A stretch of 64,000 bases of DNA from Kordiimonas sediminis (GCF_014656395.1 NZ_BNCI01000001.1:1461893-1525892); one strand, 5' to 3'; counted from the stretch's first letter, positions 28,262 through 38,531 are shown. Notes: generated from the letters alone by a model not told the origin. Translations and numbers: made by a program.

Positions 28262-30040
28262 ATGAGTGTAATGTTAGCAATACCACCTGAAATTCAGCCA
28301 AGGCTGAACCAGCTATATGCTCAGCGGTTCTCTGTGATTATGCTGTTGATTGCTGGATTGCATGCGCTGATGCTGTTTGTGTCTCTTGCATACACACCCT
28401 TAGGGTTTATGCCGCTTGTGCTGTCACTGAATGTTTTGGGCGGTGTGATCGCGGGCGCTTTGTATCTTTACCCACGCAGTCCGAAAGACAGGGCGCGCTA
28501 TGCCGCATATCTATTAGTTTTGCCAGCGCTCATGGTGGTCGCGTCCATTTATTTGCAGCTGTTTATCATTGCGGATCAGATACTGCTGACTTTTTGTCTG
28601 CTTCTAATGCTGGGGACAGCCTTCACAACCCATGCCCGGTCAGTATTCTTGAGCGTGTTGAGTGTGCAAGCCGTGCTGTTTGTGACGGCTTTGTTGTTGT
28701 TGGAAGGCACGAATGTCCAACTATTTCTGCCAGCCTTGGTATGTGCGGGTGCTTTGTCGTTCTGGGCCTTTGTTGAGAGACGGTTGGCTATGGTGCAGTC
28801 TTTGCTGGCGCAGGCACGGTTAGATCAGACGCAGCAGCTTTTGGCAGAACGGGGACAGGAGCTTAGAGAAAAGGTTGCGGTTGCTGAAGATGCCAGCAAG
28901 ATGAAAAGTGAATTTATCGCCAGTACCAGTCACGAGATTAAAACAGCGTTGTCGGGGATTATCAGTGCGATGGATGCACTGAGTGCCACCGAGATATCAG
29001 ATGAGCAAAAAGTTCTGACAAATACGGCGCATTACAGTGCGAAGGCGTTACAGCGTGTGCTGGATGATATTATGGATACCACCAAGCTGGAGGGCGGAGA
29101 GCTGGAAATCCTTGCGGAGCCATTCTCGCCGGCAGCGCTTGTTACTATCGCTACATCGCTGCGGATGCCGGAAGCGCGGAAAAAAGGGCTGCACCTGACC
29201 AGCCATGTCCAGAAGAAGCATGAAAATATCAATTTGTTCGGCGACGGCACACGGCTTGCGCAGGTGCTGCAAAATCTTCTTGGAAATGCGATCAGATACA
29301 CAGAGACCGGAAACGTTGCAGTTCTCCTGGAGATCTCGGGACGGGGTGGCAATCGAACACTCCGTATCGCAGTGCAGGATACGGGTGCAGGCATGACGCC
29401 GGATGAGATGTCTGAGATTTTCAAGCTTAAAAAAGATGTTAGCCAGCTCCTATATCGCGGGCATGCTGGGGGTGGATTGGGCCTATCCATTTCTCAGGAA
29501 TTGATGAACATAATGGGCGGTAAGCTTTATGCGGAAAGTGAGAAGGGAACGGGGTCTGTTTTCTATATGGAAATCAGCTTGCCGCTGGTGAAGGCTGTCC
29601 CTTCCGAAAAATCAGAATCAGTGGATGACAGTGCCCAGGCAGTAAAAAAGCTACCGAAAACAGCAGCGCACATTCTGATCGCAGAAGATAATGAGATAAA
29701 TCGTCTATTGATCCGAAGCATGCTGGCAACAGAGAATTACGAGCTTGAGTTCGTATCAGACGGCTTGCAGGCGCTCGAGGTGGTTAGTAGTGAATCGTTA
29801 ATCCCGGATCTTATCCTGATGGATATTCAGATGCCGATTATGGACGGACGGGAAGCAACGCGGGCAATCCGGGCTTTGGATGATATGGACCGGGCTAGTG
29901 TTCCAATCGTTGCACTGACGGCCAATGTCGATAAAAGCGGTTTCAATATCTATGCAGAAGACGGTATAGATGAGGTGGTTCCAAAGCCAATTGATCAGGG
30001 GCAGCTGCTGAAAACTATCCGGCAGGTGCTTTATTGTTGA
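28262..30040 (+). CDS. Membrane hybrid sensor histidine kinase/response regulator
   Basis: This 592-residue protein has six or so transmembrane helices at residues 24-175 with very short loops, a coiled-coil linker (185-215), then HisKA with His224 (STSHEIKTALSG). The usual proline of the H-box is alanine here. The HATPase follows with NLLGNAIRYT, DTGAGMTPDEM and GGLGLSISQEL. A C-terminal receiver domain has ILIAEDNEINRLL, the phosphorylated aspartate in LILMDIQMPIMDG, and the KP motif in VVPKPID. With no periplasmic domain, the signal is probably within the membrane. It is divergent from the DASS transporter, which may be its target. No separate output regulator is adjacent. Confidence 0.92.
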   Translation: MSVMLAIPPEIQPRLNQLYAQRFSVIMLLIAGLHALMLFVSLAYTPLGFMPLVLSLNVLGGVIAGALYLYPRSPKDRARYAAYLLVLPALMVVASIYLQLFIIADQILLTFCLLLMLGTAFTTHARSVFLSVLSVQAVLFVTALLLLEGTNVQLFLPALVCAGALSFWAFVERRLAMVQSLLAQARLDQTQQLLAERGQELREKVAVAEDASKMKSEFIASTSHEIKTALSGIISAMDALSATEISDEQKVLTNTAHYSAKALQRVLDDIMDTTKLEGGELEILAEPFSPAALVTIATSLRMPEARKKGLHLTSHVQKKHENINLFGDGTRLAQVLQNLLGNAIRYTETGNVAVLLEISGRGGNRTLRIAVQDTGAGMTPDEMSEIFKLKKDVSQLLYRGHAGGGLGLSISQELMNIMGGKLYAESEKGTGSVFYMEISLPLVKAVPSEKSESVDDSAQAVKKLPKTAAHILIAEDNEINRLLIRSMLATENYELEFVSDGLQALEVVSSESLIPDLILMDIQMPIMDGREATRAIRALDDMDRASVPIVALTANVDKSGFNIYAEDGIDEVVPKPIDQGQLLKTIRQVLYC

Positions 30041-30089
30041 TAAAGATGCCGGTGTAGGGTGCTTGCGGTGCTATTATGGCGGTTAAGAC

Positions 30090-30118
30090 TTGACTCTGTC
30101 CCTTCGATCACGTATCAC
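30090..30118 (+). promoter_or_regulatory. Candidate promoter of the ffh operon
   Basis: TTGACT (30090-30095), a 17-base spacer and TATCAC (30113-30118) lie about 180 bases before ffh. The -10 element is imperfect. Confidence 0.35.
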
Positions 30119-30194
30119 GCACGCGCTTCCCTGAGGCATTGACATAGTATTTGTGTCCTGATTGGCCCCGTTATTCGGAGAGGGCCGGGATACC

Positions 30195-30223
30195 CACCAG
30201 TTAGCGAGTTTCGCCCACTGGTG
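30195..30223 (+). promoter_or_regulatory. Stem-loop in the ffh leader
   Basis: CACCAGT (30195-30201) pairs perfectly with ACTGGTG (30217-30223), and inside the loop GCGA pairs with TCGC. There is no T-run after it, so it is not a terminator. It has none of the conserved GGAAG-type features of SRP RNA. Role unknown. Confidence 0.5.
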
Positions 30224-30294
30224 CGATAATGCTTTGTGCAGGCCATGGACGGAATGCAGGAATTTTAACCGGTTGGACCAAAGGACCAGGACAC

Positions 30295-31728
30295 ATGTTT
30301 GATAGCCTTTCGGATCGCCTTGGCGGCATATTTGACGGACTTAAGCGTAAGGGTGCACTGAAAGAAGCGCACGTTACCGAAGCGCTGAGAGAAGTGCGTG
30401 TTGCCTTGCTGGAGGCTGATGTTGCCCTTCCGGTTGTTAAGGACTTTGTCGCAAAGGTAAAAGAAAAGGCGATTGGTCAGGAAGTCCTGAAGTCTGTTAC
30501 CCCGGGCCAGCAGGTTATCAAGATTGTTAATGACGAACTGGTTGCCATGCTGGGCGCAGAACAGTCCGGTCTGAACCTGCTTGGAGTGCCGCCGGTTGCC
30601 GTTTTGATGGTGGGCTTGCAAGGGTCTGGTAAAACTACCTCTACTGCTAAGATCGCAAAACGCCTGACTGAAAAAGACGGTAAAAAAGTCCTGATGGCAT
30701 CGTTGGACGTTAGACGCCCGGCAGCGCAGGAACAGCTTAAAATACTTGGCGAGCAGACAGGTGTGAAAACACTGCCGATCATCGCAGGCCAGCAACCGGT
30801 TGAAATCGCCAAGCGCGCTATGGAAGCAGGGCGTCTGCAGGGTTTTGATGTTGTGATGCTGGATACGGCGGGTCGTCTGCATGTTGATGCATCCCTTATG
30901 GCCGAAGTCATCGCAGTGCGCGATGCCACCAGCCCGCTTGAGACGATATTGGTGGCCGATAGCCTGACAGGTCAGGACGCAGTAAATGTCGCCAAGGAAT
31001 TTGATGCGCAGGTAGGTATCACAGGGGTTGCCCTGACCCGTATGGACGGTGATGGCCGCGGTGGTGCTGCGCTTTCCATGCGTGCGGTGACAGGCAAGCC
31101 AATTAAGTTTGCGGGTACTGGCGAGAAGATGGAAGCGCTTGAGGATTTCCATCCTGAGCGCGTTGCAAGTCGTATTCTTGGCATGGGTGACGTTGTCAGC
31201 CTGGTTGAAAAAGCGGCTGAAAGCTTTGAAAAAGATGAAGCGGAGAAAATGGCGAAGAAGATGTCCAAGGGTCAGTTTGACCTGGATGATCTGCGCGCCC
31301 AGCTTCAGCAAATGTCCAAACTTGGCGGCATGAAAGGCATACTTGGCATGTTGCCGGGAATGGGCAAGATAAAGCAGGCCATCAATCAAAGCGATATGGA
31401 CGACAAGATTTTCAAGCGGCAGGAAGCTATCATTACGTCAATGACGAAAGAAGAGCGCGCCAAACCGCAACTCCTGAACGCATCCCGCAAGAAACGGGTT
31501 GCCGCAGGGTCGGGCACATCGGTGCAGGAAGTGAACAAGCTTCTGAAAATGCATCAACAGATGGCCAAGATGATGAAAAAAATGACCAAGGGGAAAGGCG
31601 GTATGCCGAACCTCGGAAGTTTGATGGGTGGCGGAATGCCCGGACCAAAAGGCATGGGCGGTATGCCCGGTCAGATGCCTGGTGGTTTGGGGGATTTGCC
31701 TCCCGGATTTGATAAATTGCTGAAGTAA
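30295..31728 (+). CDS. ffh: Signal recognition particle protein Ffh (SRP54)
   Basis: This 477-residue GTPase binds signal sequences of nascent membrane proteins. It has an N domain (MFDSLSDRLGGIFDGLKRKG), G1 GLQGSGKTTSTAKIA, LDVRRPAAQEQL, DTAGRLHVDASLMAE, TRMDGDGRGGAALSM and an M domain with the RNA-binding stretch TKEERAKPQLLNASRKKRVAAGSG. The tail is a Met/Gly/Pro-rich run (MGGGMPGPKGMGGMPGQM), as in other alphaproteobacteria. The ATG at 30295 has AAGGACC upstream. It heads ffh-rpsP-rimM-trmD-rplS. Confidence 0.97.
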   Translation: MFDSLSDRLGGIFDGLKRKGALKEAHVTEALREVRVALLEADVALPVVKDFVAKVKEKAIGQEVLKSVTPGQQVIKIVNDELVAMLGAEQSGLNLLGVPPVAVLMVGLQGSGKTTSTAKIAKRLTEKDGKKVLMASLDVRRPAAQEQLKILGEQTGVKTLPIIAGQQPVEIAKRAMEAGRLQGFDVVMLDTAGRLHVDASLMAEVIAVRDATSPLETILVADSLTGQDAVNVAKEFDAQVGITGVALTRMDGDGRGGAALSMRAVTGKPIKFAGTGEKMEALEDFHPERVASRILGMGDVVSLVEKAAESFEKDEAEKMAKKMSKGQFDLDDLRAQLQQMSKLGGMKGILGMLPGMGKIKQAINQSDMDDKIFKRQEAIITSMTKEERAKPQLLNASRKKRVAAGSGTSVQEVNKLLKMHQQMAKMMKKMTKGKGGMPNLGSLMGGGMPGPKGMGGMPGQMPGGLGDLPPGFDKLLK

Positions 31729-31781
31729 GACTTCAGGCACGGAATTAACCAGAATACAGAGTTTGTTGAAAGGAAAATACA

Positions 31782-32204
31782 ATGGCTGTTTCTATTCGTC
31801 TCGCACGTGGTGGTGCAAAAAAGCGTCCTTACTACCGTATCGTTGTTGCCGATGTTCGCGCACCTCGTGATGGTCGTTACATCGAAAAAATTGGTACGTA
31901 TAACCCAATGTTGGCAAAAGACGCTGAAGACCGCGTTAAGTTCGACGCAGACCGCGTAAAGCATTGGCTGGGTCAGGGCGCGAAGCCGACTGATCGTGTT
32001 GCTCGTTTCCTCGAGGCTGCTGGCCTTGTTGAAGCCAAGACACGTAACAACCCGAACAAAGCTAAGCCGGGCCAGAAAGCTCTCGACCTGATCGAAGAGA
32101 AAAAAGAAAAAGCTGAAGCTGCTGCGGAAGCAGCCCGTGAAGCAGAAGAAGCAGCAAAAGCTGCTGCAGCTGCTCCTGCTGAAGAAGCTGCTGCAGAAGA
32201 GTAA
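31782..32204 (+). CDS. rpsP: 30S ribosomal protein S16
   Basis: This 140-residue protein has the conserved core of S16 in residues 1-82 ([40 protein letters not shown] in segments; [19 protein letters not shown]). A long C-terminal extension of Lys/Glu/Ala follows (about 45 residues, likely helical), which is much longer than the E. coli protein (82 residues) but seen in several alphaproteobacteria. AAAGG precedes the ATG. Confidence 0.97.
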   Translation: MAVSIRLARGGAKKRPYYRIVVADVRAPRDGRYIEKIGTYNPMLAKDAEDRVKFDADRVKHWLGQGAKPTDRVARFLEAAGLVEAKTRNNPNKAKPGQKALDLIEEKKEKAEAAAEAAREAEEAAKAAAAAPAEEAAAEE

Positions 32205-32243
32205 GCCTGACCGCTTACATCTTTCTGTATTTTTCCTTGCGTC

Positions 32244-32846
32244 ATGGCGAAAGCTGGACACACCGAACGCCTGCATCAGGGCGTTGACGGAGACTGGATT
32301 TCCGTGGGTGCCTTTGGTGCGGCCCACGGTGTCCGGGGCGATGTCCGGCTGAAAAGCTATACAGACACACCGGCGGATATTTTTTCTTATAAAGATGTCC
32401 GTCTTGGTGCGGGCGGCAAGGAAATATCCCTGCAGAAAGTCAGAACAGGCAAGGACGGTTTTGTCGTCCGTGTCAGCGGTATTTCTAGCCGCGAGGATGC
32501 CGAGGCCGTTAAGGGCAAGCAGTTGTATATTGCCCGTGAGGCCCTTGGCGACAGTCTGGACGAGGATGAATATTTCCTGGCGGATTTGATCGGTCTGGAA
32601 GTACGCAGTGAAAAGGGCGAGAAGATCGGCCTTGTTCGTGCATTTGAAAATTTCGGTGCAGAAGACCTTCTCGAGGTTCTGTTTGATGAGCCGGTAAAAG
32701 GGATCGGCAGATACGGATATTTTCCGTTTCGCAAGGCGTTGGTGCCGGATGTGAAAATCGCAGAAGGCTACGTGTCAGTTGCCCTTGAAATGTGGCTGGA
32801 AAGCCAGATCGCGGGTGAGCCGGAAACCAGCGAAGACAAAGGATAA
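32244..32846 (+). CDS. rimM: Ribosome maturation factor RimM
   Basis: This 200-residue protein assists assembly of the 30S head by binding S19. It has the N-terminal beta-barrel (ISVGAFGAAHGVRGDVRLKSYTD, VVRVSGISSREDAEAVKGKQLYI) and the PRC-barrel C-terminal domain (YFLADLIGLEV, IGLVRAFENFGAEDLLEV, FPFRKALVPDVKI). The start codon ATG at 32244 has no clear Shine-Dalgarno sequence, so translation may be coupled to rpsP 39 bases upstream. Confidence 0.95.
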   Translation: MAKAGHTERLHQGVDGDWISVGAFGAAHGVRGDVRLKSYTDTPADIFSYKDVRLGAGGKEISLQKVRTGKDGFVVRVSGISSREDAEAVKGKQLYIAREALGDSLDEDEYFLADLIGLEVRSEKGEKIGLVRAFENFGAEDLLEVLFDEPVKGIGRYGYFPFRKALVPDVKIAEGYVSVALEMWLESQIAGEPETSEDKG

Positions 32847-32849
32847 ACC

Positions 32850-33572
32850 GTGTCGTCGCAGTTCACAGCGCAGGTACTGACCATCTTTCCAGATATGTTT
32901 CCCGGCACGCTTGGGCAATCACTGGCTGGAAAAGGCTTGAAGGACGGTGTTTGGTCGCTAAAAACGCTGGACATTCGCGATTTTTCGAGCGATAAGCACC
33001 GCTCTGTGGATGATACACCTGCGGGTGGTGGTCCCGGAATGGTGATGCGGGCAGATATTCTTGGCAAGGCCATAGATGCAGCACGCGAAACCGCAGCGCC
33101 GGAATGGCCGCTTGTTTACCTTAGCCCTCGTGGCCGCCGCTTTACGCAGGCAGAGGCACAGAGATGGCAAAAAGCAGGCGGCGTTACTATGCTGTGTGGC
33201 CGGTTTGAGGGCGTTGATGAACGCGTTCTGGAGGCCCGGCAGGTTGAAGAGATTAGCTTGGGGGATTTTATCCTTTCTGGCGGGGAACCAGCAGCCCTTG
33301 TTATGCTGGACAGTGTGGTCAGGCTTCTGCCCGGTATCATGGGCAAGCAGGAAACACTGGATGAAGAAAGTTTTGAGAGCGGACTACTTGAATATCCGCA
33401 CTATACCCGACCACAAGTGTGGGAGGGGCACGAAATTCCTGAGGTTCTCACAAGTGGGCACCACGGAAAAATCGCCGAATGGCGACGCTTAAAAGCTGAA
33501 GAAATTACCCGGTTACGCCGGCCGGACCTCTGGTCGACCTATGAACGGGACAAAAACAAAGTAAAGGACTAA
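32850..33572 (+). CDS. trmD: tRNA (guanine37-N1)-methyltransferase
   Basis: This 240-residue SPOUT enzyme makes m1G37 in tRNA to prevent frameshifting. Signatures are [100 protein letters not shown] and the C-terminal [16 protein letters not shown]. It starts at GTG 32850, three bases after the rimM stop with AAGGAT upstream. Confidence 0.97.
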   Translation: MSSQFTAQVLTIFPDMFPGTLGQSLAGKGLKDGVWSLKTLDIRDFSSDKHRSVDDTPAGGGPGMVMRADILGKAIDAARETAAPEWPLVYLSPRGRRFTQAEAQRWQKAGGVTMLCGRFEGVDERVLEARQVEEISLGDFILSGGEPAALVMLDSVVRLLPGIMGKQETLDEESFESGLLEYPHYTRPQVWEGHEIPEVLTSGHHGKIAEWRRLKAEEITRLRRPDLWSTYERDKNKVKD

Positions 33573-33576
33573 AGCG

Positions 33577-33951
33577 ATGAATATTATTCAGAAGCTCGAA
33601 GCCGAGCAAATCGCAAAGCAAACTGAAGGCAAGACCATCCCTGATTTTCAGGCTGGTGACACTCTGCGCGTTGACGTGAAAATTCGCGAAGGCGAGCGTG
33701 AGCGTATCCAGGCGTTTGAAGGCGTATGTATTGCTCGTGCTAACAAAGGTATCTCTTCTAACTTTACCGTTCGTAAACTGTCTTACGGTGAAGGCGTTGA
33801 GCGTGTGTTCCCACTTTATGGTCCAGCTGTAGACAACATCACTGTTGTTCGCCGTGGTAAGGTTCGCCGTGCGAAACTTTATTACCTGCGTGGCCGTACT
33901 GGTAAGGCTGCTCGTATCGCAGAAAAGAAAGACTGGCACCGCAAGAAATAA
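33577..33951 (+). CDS. rplS: 50S ribosomal protein L19
   Basis: This 124-residue protein of the 30S-50S interface has the typical [63 protein letters not shown] and [22 protein letters not shown] blocks. It is the last gene of the ffh operon, four bases after trmD, and is followed by a terminator. Confidence 0.98.
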   Translation: MNIIQKLEAEQIAKQTEGKTIPDFQAGDTLRVDVKIREGERERIQAFEGVCIARANKGISSNFTVRKLSYGEGVERVFPLYGPAVDNITVVRRGKVRRAKLYYLRGRTGKAARIAEKKDWHRKK

Positions 33952-33974
33952 GCCGGTCTGTACCAAGACTTCCG

Positions 33975-34006
33975 AAAGCCGGGCCAGTTTGGTCCGGCTT
34001 TTTTGT
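33975..34006 (+). terminator. Rho-independent terminator after rplS
   Basis: AAGCCGGGCCA and TGGTCCGGCTT form an 11-bp stem with one G-T wobble and a three-base loop, followed by a T-rich tail, 24 bases after the rplS stop. Confidence 0.9.
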
Positions 34007-34272
34007 TTTGTACGCACGCATATTGCCGATTAGCAGTCTGTGTTACGTGATCGACCATGCAGAAGTAATTTCCTTGCGCGTGAAACAATATTTTAAAATC
34101 GGTCGTATTAGTAATATTTTGTTGCACTGCACCCTGTGACACGGTAAACCTCCCGAACCGCTGGATTTCGGTAGCTTTCAGTGGTATTTCATGCGCGTTA
34201 GCTGATGTTTTGAATGCGCTCCAGACTAGCTGTCCGGAGCAGGTGGAAATATGATTATATAAGGGTCCAGAT
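34007..34272 (+). promoter_or_regulatory. leuC leader region
   Basis: No gene is seen between the rplS terminator and leuC. Two small stem-loops are present: CCGAA-N9-TTCGG (34153-34171) and a longer GCTCC-a-GAC-loop-GTC-c-GGAGC (34218-34240) just before the leuC ribosome site. I found no leader peptide rich in leucine codons and no T-run that would mark classical attenuation. No -35/-10 pair is convincing. Confidence 0.35.
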
Positions 34273-35673
34273 ATGGCGAAGACACTGTATGATAAATTAT
34301 GGGATATGCACCTTGTGGAAGACCGCGGGGATGATGTTGGCCTGATTTACATTGATCGCCATCTGGTCCATGAGGTCACAAGCCCACAAGGGTTTGAGGG
34401 GCTGAAAATGGCTGGCCGCAAATTGCGCCGCCGGGATGCCATTATGGCAGTGCCGGACCATAATATTCCGACCAAAGATACCGACAAGCCAAACCCAGAC
34501 CCCATGTCTGCTATGCAGCTTGCGGAACTGGAGAAAAACGCGAAAGAGCACGATCTGGAGTATTTCCCAATGGGCGATTCCCGGCAGGGTATTGTTCATG
34601 TGATCGGGCCGGAGCAGGGTTTTACCCTTCCTGGCGTTACCATCGTTTGCGGTGATAGTCACAGTGCGACCCACGGTGCGTTTGGCGCGTGGGGTTTTGG
34701 TATTGGATCAAGTGAGGTCGAGCATGTAATGGCGACCCAGACACTTGTTCTGAAAAAAGCAAAGAATATGCGGGTAACGGTAGAGGGCGAAATGCCGGTT
34801 GGCTGCAGCGCGAAAGACATCGTCCTGGCAATTATTGGCAAGATCGGTATGGGTGGCGGTACCGGTCATGTGATCGAGTTTGACGGACCGGCGATCAAGG
34901 CGCTGTCGATGGAAGGTCGTATGACCGTTTGTAACATGGCGATCGAAGGCGGGGCGCGTGCGGGACTTATTGCACCGGACGAAACGACGTTTGAGTATGT
35001 CAAAGGACGCTATTTGGCGCCGAAGGGTGCCGAATGGGATATGGCGGTAGCCCAGTGGCGCACGCTTCATAGCGATGAAGATGCCGTTTTCGACAAAGAA
35101 GTCGTCCTTGATGCATCTGAGATTGTACCGCAGATCACCTGGGGTACAAGCCCCGAGGATGTGGTGCCGATCACAGGACAGGTGCCAAGCCCGGATAGTT
35201 TTAAAGACCCGAATAAGCGTGAATCTGCTGTCAAAGCGCTTGATTATATGGCGCTGCATGCCGGGCAGGACATGCTTGGTCTGAAGATTGACCGTGTTTT
35301 CGTCGGATCCTGCACCAATAGCCGGATTGAAGATTTGCGCGAAGCAGCAAGCGTGATTAAGGGCCGTAAGGTTGCGGACACTGTGATCGAGGCGATTATT
35401 GTCCCAGGTTCCGGTCTTGTGAAAGAACAGGCGGAAGCAGAGGGGCTTGATAAAATATTCATCGAGGCTGGTTTCGATTGGCGGGAGCCAGGGTGCTCTA
35501 TGTGTCTTGGTATGAACCCTGATATAGCGGGACCCGGTGAACGGGTCGCGTCTACCAGTAACCGAAACTTTGTCGGCCGTCAGGGGCCGGGGTCACGAAC
35601 CCACCTTGTCAGCCCGGCAATGGCAGCTGCTGCCGGTATTGCAGGGGCGTTTGTGGACGTTCGGAACTTTTAG
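34273..35673 (+). CDS. leuC: 3-isopropylmalate dehydratase, large subunit
   Basis: This 466-residue aconitase-family subunit isomerises 2- to 3-isopropylmalate in leucine synthesis. It carries the 4Fe-4S ligands Cys in [16 protein letters not shown] and in [12 protein letters not shown], plus [41 protein letters not shown] precedes the ATG. It forms an operon with leuD, leuB and probably asd. leuA is not in the window. Confidence 0.97.
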   Translation: MAKTLYDKLWDMHLVEDRGDDVGLIYIDRHLVHEVTSPQGFEGLKMAGRKLRRRDAIMAVPDHNIPTKDTDKPNPDPMSAMQLAELEKNAKEHDLEYFPMGDSRQGIVHVIGPEQGFTLPGVTIVCGDSHSATHGAFGAWGFGIGSSEVEHVMATQTLVLKKAKNMRVTVEGEMPVGCSAKDIVLAIIGKIGMGGGTGHVIEFDGPAIKALSMEGRMTVCNMAIEGGARAGLIAPDETTFEYVKGRYLAPKGAEWDMAVAQWRTLHSDEDAVFDKEVVLDASEIVPQITWGTSPEDVVPITGQVPSPDSFKDPNKRESAVKALDYMALHAGQDMLGLKIDRVFVGSCTNSRIEDLREAASVIKGRKVADTVIEAIIVPGSGLVKEQAEAEGLDKIFIEAGFDWREPGCSMCLGMNPDIAGPGERVASTSNRNFVGRQGPGSRTHLVSPAMAAAAGIAGAFVDVRNF

Positions 35674-35690
35674 AGCGCGGGAGAGAGAGC

Positions 35691-36308
35691 ATGGAAAAAT
35701 TCACACATATGACATCGACCGCAATCGCACTTGAGCAAAGCAATATCGACACCGATATTATTATGCCGAGCGATTATCTGAAAACCATCAAGCGGACGGG
35801 GCTTGGCAAGCATGCGTTTGAAAGTCTTCGCTATACCAAGGACGGAACGCTTAGAAACGATAGTCCGTTTGACTTTGGTGCTGGGAAAACGTCAAAAATT
35901 CTGGTTGTGGGGGACAATTTTGGTTGCGGCTCCAGCCGGGAACATGCGCCGTGGGGTATTGCTGACCTGGGTATTCGGTGTCTGATTGGAACCAGTTTTG
36001 CGGATATTTTTGCCTCGAACTGCGTCAAGAACGGTATCCTTACTATAACGTTGCCGGAAGAGGATGTGGCCGCGCTGATGCGGGACGCTAAGGCCGGTAA
36101 AAAGATTACGGTTGATCTGGAAGCGCAAACAGTCAGCGTAGACGGCAGTGATGACCGGGGGTTTGAGTATAACCCACAACATAAATATATGATGGTCAAT
36201 GGTCTTGATGAGATTGGCCAGACCTTGCTGGTAGAAGATAAGATCACGGCATTTGAAGAACAGCAGCGGCTGCAGTCGCCGTGGCTGTACCGCGAACTGC
36301 CACAGTAA
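35691..36308 (+). CDS. leuD: 3-isopropylmalate dehydratase, small subunit
   Basis: This 205-residue swivel-domain subunit pairs with LeuC. Typical segments are [71 protein letters not shown] (in segments) and DGFERFRLQ-like C-terminus here as [18 protein letters not shown] precedes the ATG, 17 bases after the leuC stop. Confidence 0.97.
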   Translation: MEKFTHMTSTAIALEQSNIDTDIIMPSDYLKTIKRTGLGKHAFESLRYTKDGTLRNDSPFDFGAGKTSKILVVGDNFGCGSSREHAPWGIADLGIRCLIGTSFADIFASNCVKNGILTITLPEEDVAALMRDAKAGKKITVDLEAQTVSVDGSDDRGFEYNPQHKYMMVNGLDEIGQTLLVEDKITAFEEQQRLQSPWLYRELPQ

Positions 36309-36327
36309 CGATAAAATGGAAAAGACT

Positions 36328-37413
36328 ATGTCCAAGAAAATTCTGGTATTGCCGGGTGACGGCATTGGCCCTGAAATCATTACCGAAGCACACCGTATAC
36401 TTGATTGGGTGATCGCAGACAGCGGTGTTGCAATCGAGGTTGAAGAAGGACTTGTTGGCGGTATTTCCTATGATGTGCACGGCGAACCTTTGACGGCTGA
36501 AACACTGAAGGCTGCGCAGGCATCGGATGCCGTGTTGTTTGGCGCGATTGGTGGCCCGAAATGGGACGGCACTGTTGCCTATGACAAGCGCCCGGAGCAA
36601 GGGCTGCTTGATCTTCGTAAGGGTATGAATGCCTTTGCCAACTTACGCTCTGCCGTGTGTTTTCCTGCGCTTGCGGATGCATCATCGCTCAAGCGTGAGT
36701 TTATCGAAGGACTGGACATCCTGTTCGTACGCGAACTGATGGGCGGTGTATATTTCGGCGAGCCGCGCGGTATTGAAACACTTGAGGACGGCACCCGTGT
36801 TGGTCTGAATACGCAGCGGTATGCTGATTGGGAGATCGAGCGGGTGGCCCGTGTGGCATTTGAGATGGCCCGTAAGCGCGGTAGCCACGTCACAAGCGTT
36901 GAAAAAGCCAATGTGATGGAATCTGGTGTTCTGTGGCGTGAAGTTGTCACAAAAATGGGCGCAGATGAGTATCCCGATGTGAAACTGGATCATATGTATG
37001 CGGATAACTGTGCCATGCAGCTTGTCAAAAATCCGAAGCAGTTTGATGTGATTGTCACGGATAACCTGTTTGGGGATTTGCTTTCTGACGCTGCGGCGAT
37101 GCTGACGGGTTCCCTTGGAATGCTACCGTCTGCCAGCTTGTCCGATGAAGGTCCAGGGCTATACGAGCCTATCCATGGTTCTGCACCTGATATTGCAGGG
37201 CAGGGCATTGCCAATCCAATCGCTGCTATTCTGTCGCTTGCTATGGCACTGCGCTACTCCCTTGATATGGGGGGCTATGCCGAGAAGATAGAAGCCGCGG
37301 TTGCGAATGTTCTGGAAAGCGGTACCCGTACAGTGGATATCATGGCAGATGGTTGCACAAAGGTGGGTACTACTGGCATGGGTGATGCCATTCTGGCAGA
37401 GCTGTCGAAATAG
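36328..37413 (+). CDS. leuB: 3-isopropylmalate dehydrogenase
   Basis: This 361-residue enzyme oxidatively decarboxylates 3-isopropylmalate with NAD+. It shows [14 protein letters not shown] at the start, [65 protein letters not shown] and [21 protein letters not shown]. The start MSKKIL at 36328 fits the family. Earlier in-frame codons would overlap leuD. It follows leuD by 19 bases. Confidence 0.97.
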   Translation: MSKKILVLPGDGIGPEIITEAHRILDWVIADSGVAIEVEEGLVGGISYDVHGEPLTAETLKAAQASDAVLFGAIGGPKWDGTVAYDKRPEQGLLDLRKGMNAFANLRSAVCFPALADASSLKREFIEGLDILFVRELMGGVYFGEPRGIETLEDGTRVGLNTQRYADWEIERVARVAFEMARKRGSHVTSVEKANVMESGVLWREVVTKMGADEYPDVKLDHMYADNCAMQLVKNPKQFDVIVTDNLFGDLLSDAAAMLTGSLGMLPSASLSDEGPGLYEPIHGSAPDIAGQGIANPIAAILSLAMALRYSLDMGGYAEKIEAAVANVLESGTRTVDIMADGCTKVGTTGMGDAILAELSK

Positions 37414-37440
37414 AAAATTATAGAGTTTGTTAACCCCATG

Positions 37441-37458
37441 GCCTGATTGCGCATCAGG
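37441..37458 (+). promoter_or_regulatory. Small hairpin between leuB and asd
   Basis: CCTGAT (37442-37447) and ATCAGG (37453-37458) form a 6-bp stem (7 with a flanking wobble) around TGCGC, 20 bases before the asd start. There is no T-run. Confidence 0.35.
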
Positions 37459-37478
37459 TCACCATTTGGAGAAATATC

Positions 37479-38492
37479 ATGGGTTTGCGTGTCGCTGTCG
37501 TTGGTGCGACCGGTAATGTTGGTCGCGAAATGTTGAATATTCTGGCGGAGAAAAAGTTCCCTGCTACAGAAATTATTGCAATTGCCTCTAGAAAATCAAT
37601 GGGGCAAAAGGTCGGGTACGGTGATAAGGAACTGACCATTGTTGCGCTTGACACGTTTGACTTTACAGGCACTGACATTGCGCTGTTTGCAATTGGCTCT
37701 TCTGCGACCAAGGAATATGGTCCGAAGGCAGCCGCAGCCGGGGCGATTGTGATCGACAACTCCAGCCTGTACCGGATGGACCCTGATGTACCGCTGATTA
37801 TTCCAGAAGTGAACCCAGGTGCGATCAAGGGTTTCAAGAAGAAAAACATCATTGCAAACCCAAACTGTTCAACAGCTCAGATGCTGGTAGCGTTGAAGCC
37901 TTTGCATGATGTGGCGGGTATCAAGCGTGTTGTTGTGTCCACGTACCAGTCTGTCTCCGGTGCGGGTGCTGCTGCTATGGACGAGCTGTTTCACCAAACA
38001 AAGGCAACCTTTGTGAACGACCCGGTTGAACCAGATGTTTTCACCAAGCAGATCGCTTATAATGTGATCCCGCACATTGATGTGTTTATGGATGACGGCT
38101 ACACCAAAGAAGAATGGAAAATGGTAGCTGAAACCCACAAGATCATGGACCCTGACGTTGAATTAACAGCAACGGCTGTGCGTGTTCCTGTTTTTGTTGG
38201 CCATGCAGAAGCGATCAATCTGGAGTTTAAGAAACCTTTGTCAGACGAAGAAGCACGGGAAATCCTGCGGGAAGCTCCAGGTATTCTGGTTGTGGATAAG
38301 CGCGAAGATGGTGGCTATATCACACCGGTGGAATGCGTGGGTGATTATGCGACATATGTATCTCGTATTCGCGGTGATAAAACTGTCAAGAACGGTCTGA
38401 ATATGTGGGTTGTTTCTGACAATCTGCGCAAAGGCGCGGCCTTGAATGCTGTTCAGATCGCAGAAGAACTGGTGAAGCAAAAGCTGGTTTAA
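37479..38492 (+). CDS. asd: Aspartate-semialdehyde dehydrogenase
   Basis: This 337-residue enzyme reduces aspartyl phosphate to the semialdehyde that feeds lysine, threonine, methionine and diaminopimelate. It has RVAVVGATGNVGREML, SRKSMGQKV, the catalytic cysteine in IANPNCSTAQMLVAL, a substrate-binding stretch VSTYQSVSGAGAAAMDEL and the histidine in VRVPVFVGHAEAINLEF. GGAG precedes the ATG. It stands 65 bases after leuB and may be cotranscribed with it. dapF earlier in the window uses its product downstream. Confidence 0.97.
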   Translation: MGLRVAVVGATGNVGREMLNILAEKKFPATEIIAIASRKSMGQKVGYGDKELTIVALDTFDFTGTDIALFAIGSSATKEYGPKAAAAGAIVIDNSSLYRMDPDVPLIIPEVNPGAIKGFKKKNIIANPNCSTAQMLVALKPLHDVAGIKRVVVSTYQSVSGAGAAAMDELFHQTKATFVNDPVEPDVFTKQIAYNVIPHIDVFMDDGYTKEEWKMVAETHKIMDPDVELTATAVRVPVFVGHAEAINLEFKKPLSDEEAREILREAPGILVVDKREDGGYITPVECVGDYATYVSRIRGDKTVKNGLNMWVVSDNLRKGAALNAVQIAEELVKQKLV

Positions 38493-38531
38493 GAACCTGT
38501 GCTACGTCTATTTGGGTGACTTCATAGTCGG

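Noticed and set aside
30041-30294. Possible 4.5S/SRP RNA gene before ffh
   Set aside because: The stem-loop there lacks the conserved SRP RNA domain IV bases and is too short.
30265-31389. 374-codon open frame on the minus strand inside ffh
   Set aside because: Antisense shadow of ffh; composition is Cys/His/Arg-rich with no domain.
34007-34272. Leucine attenuator or leader peptide before leuC
   Set aside because: No short frame with a run of leucine codons and no terminator/antiterminator pair was found.
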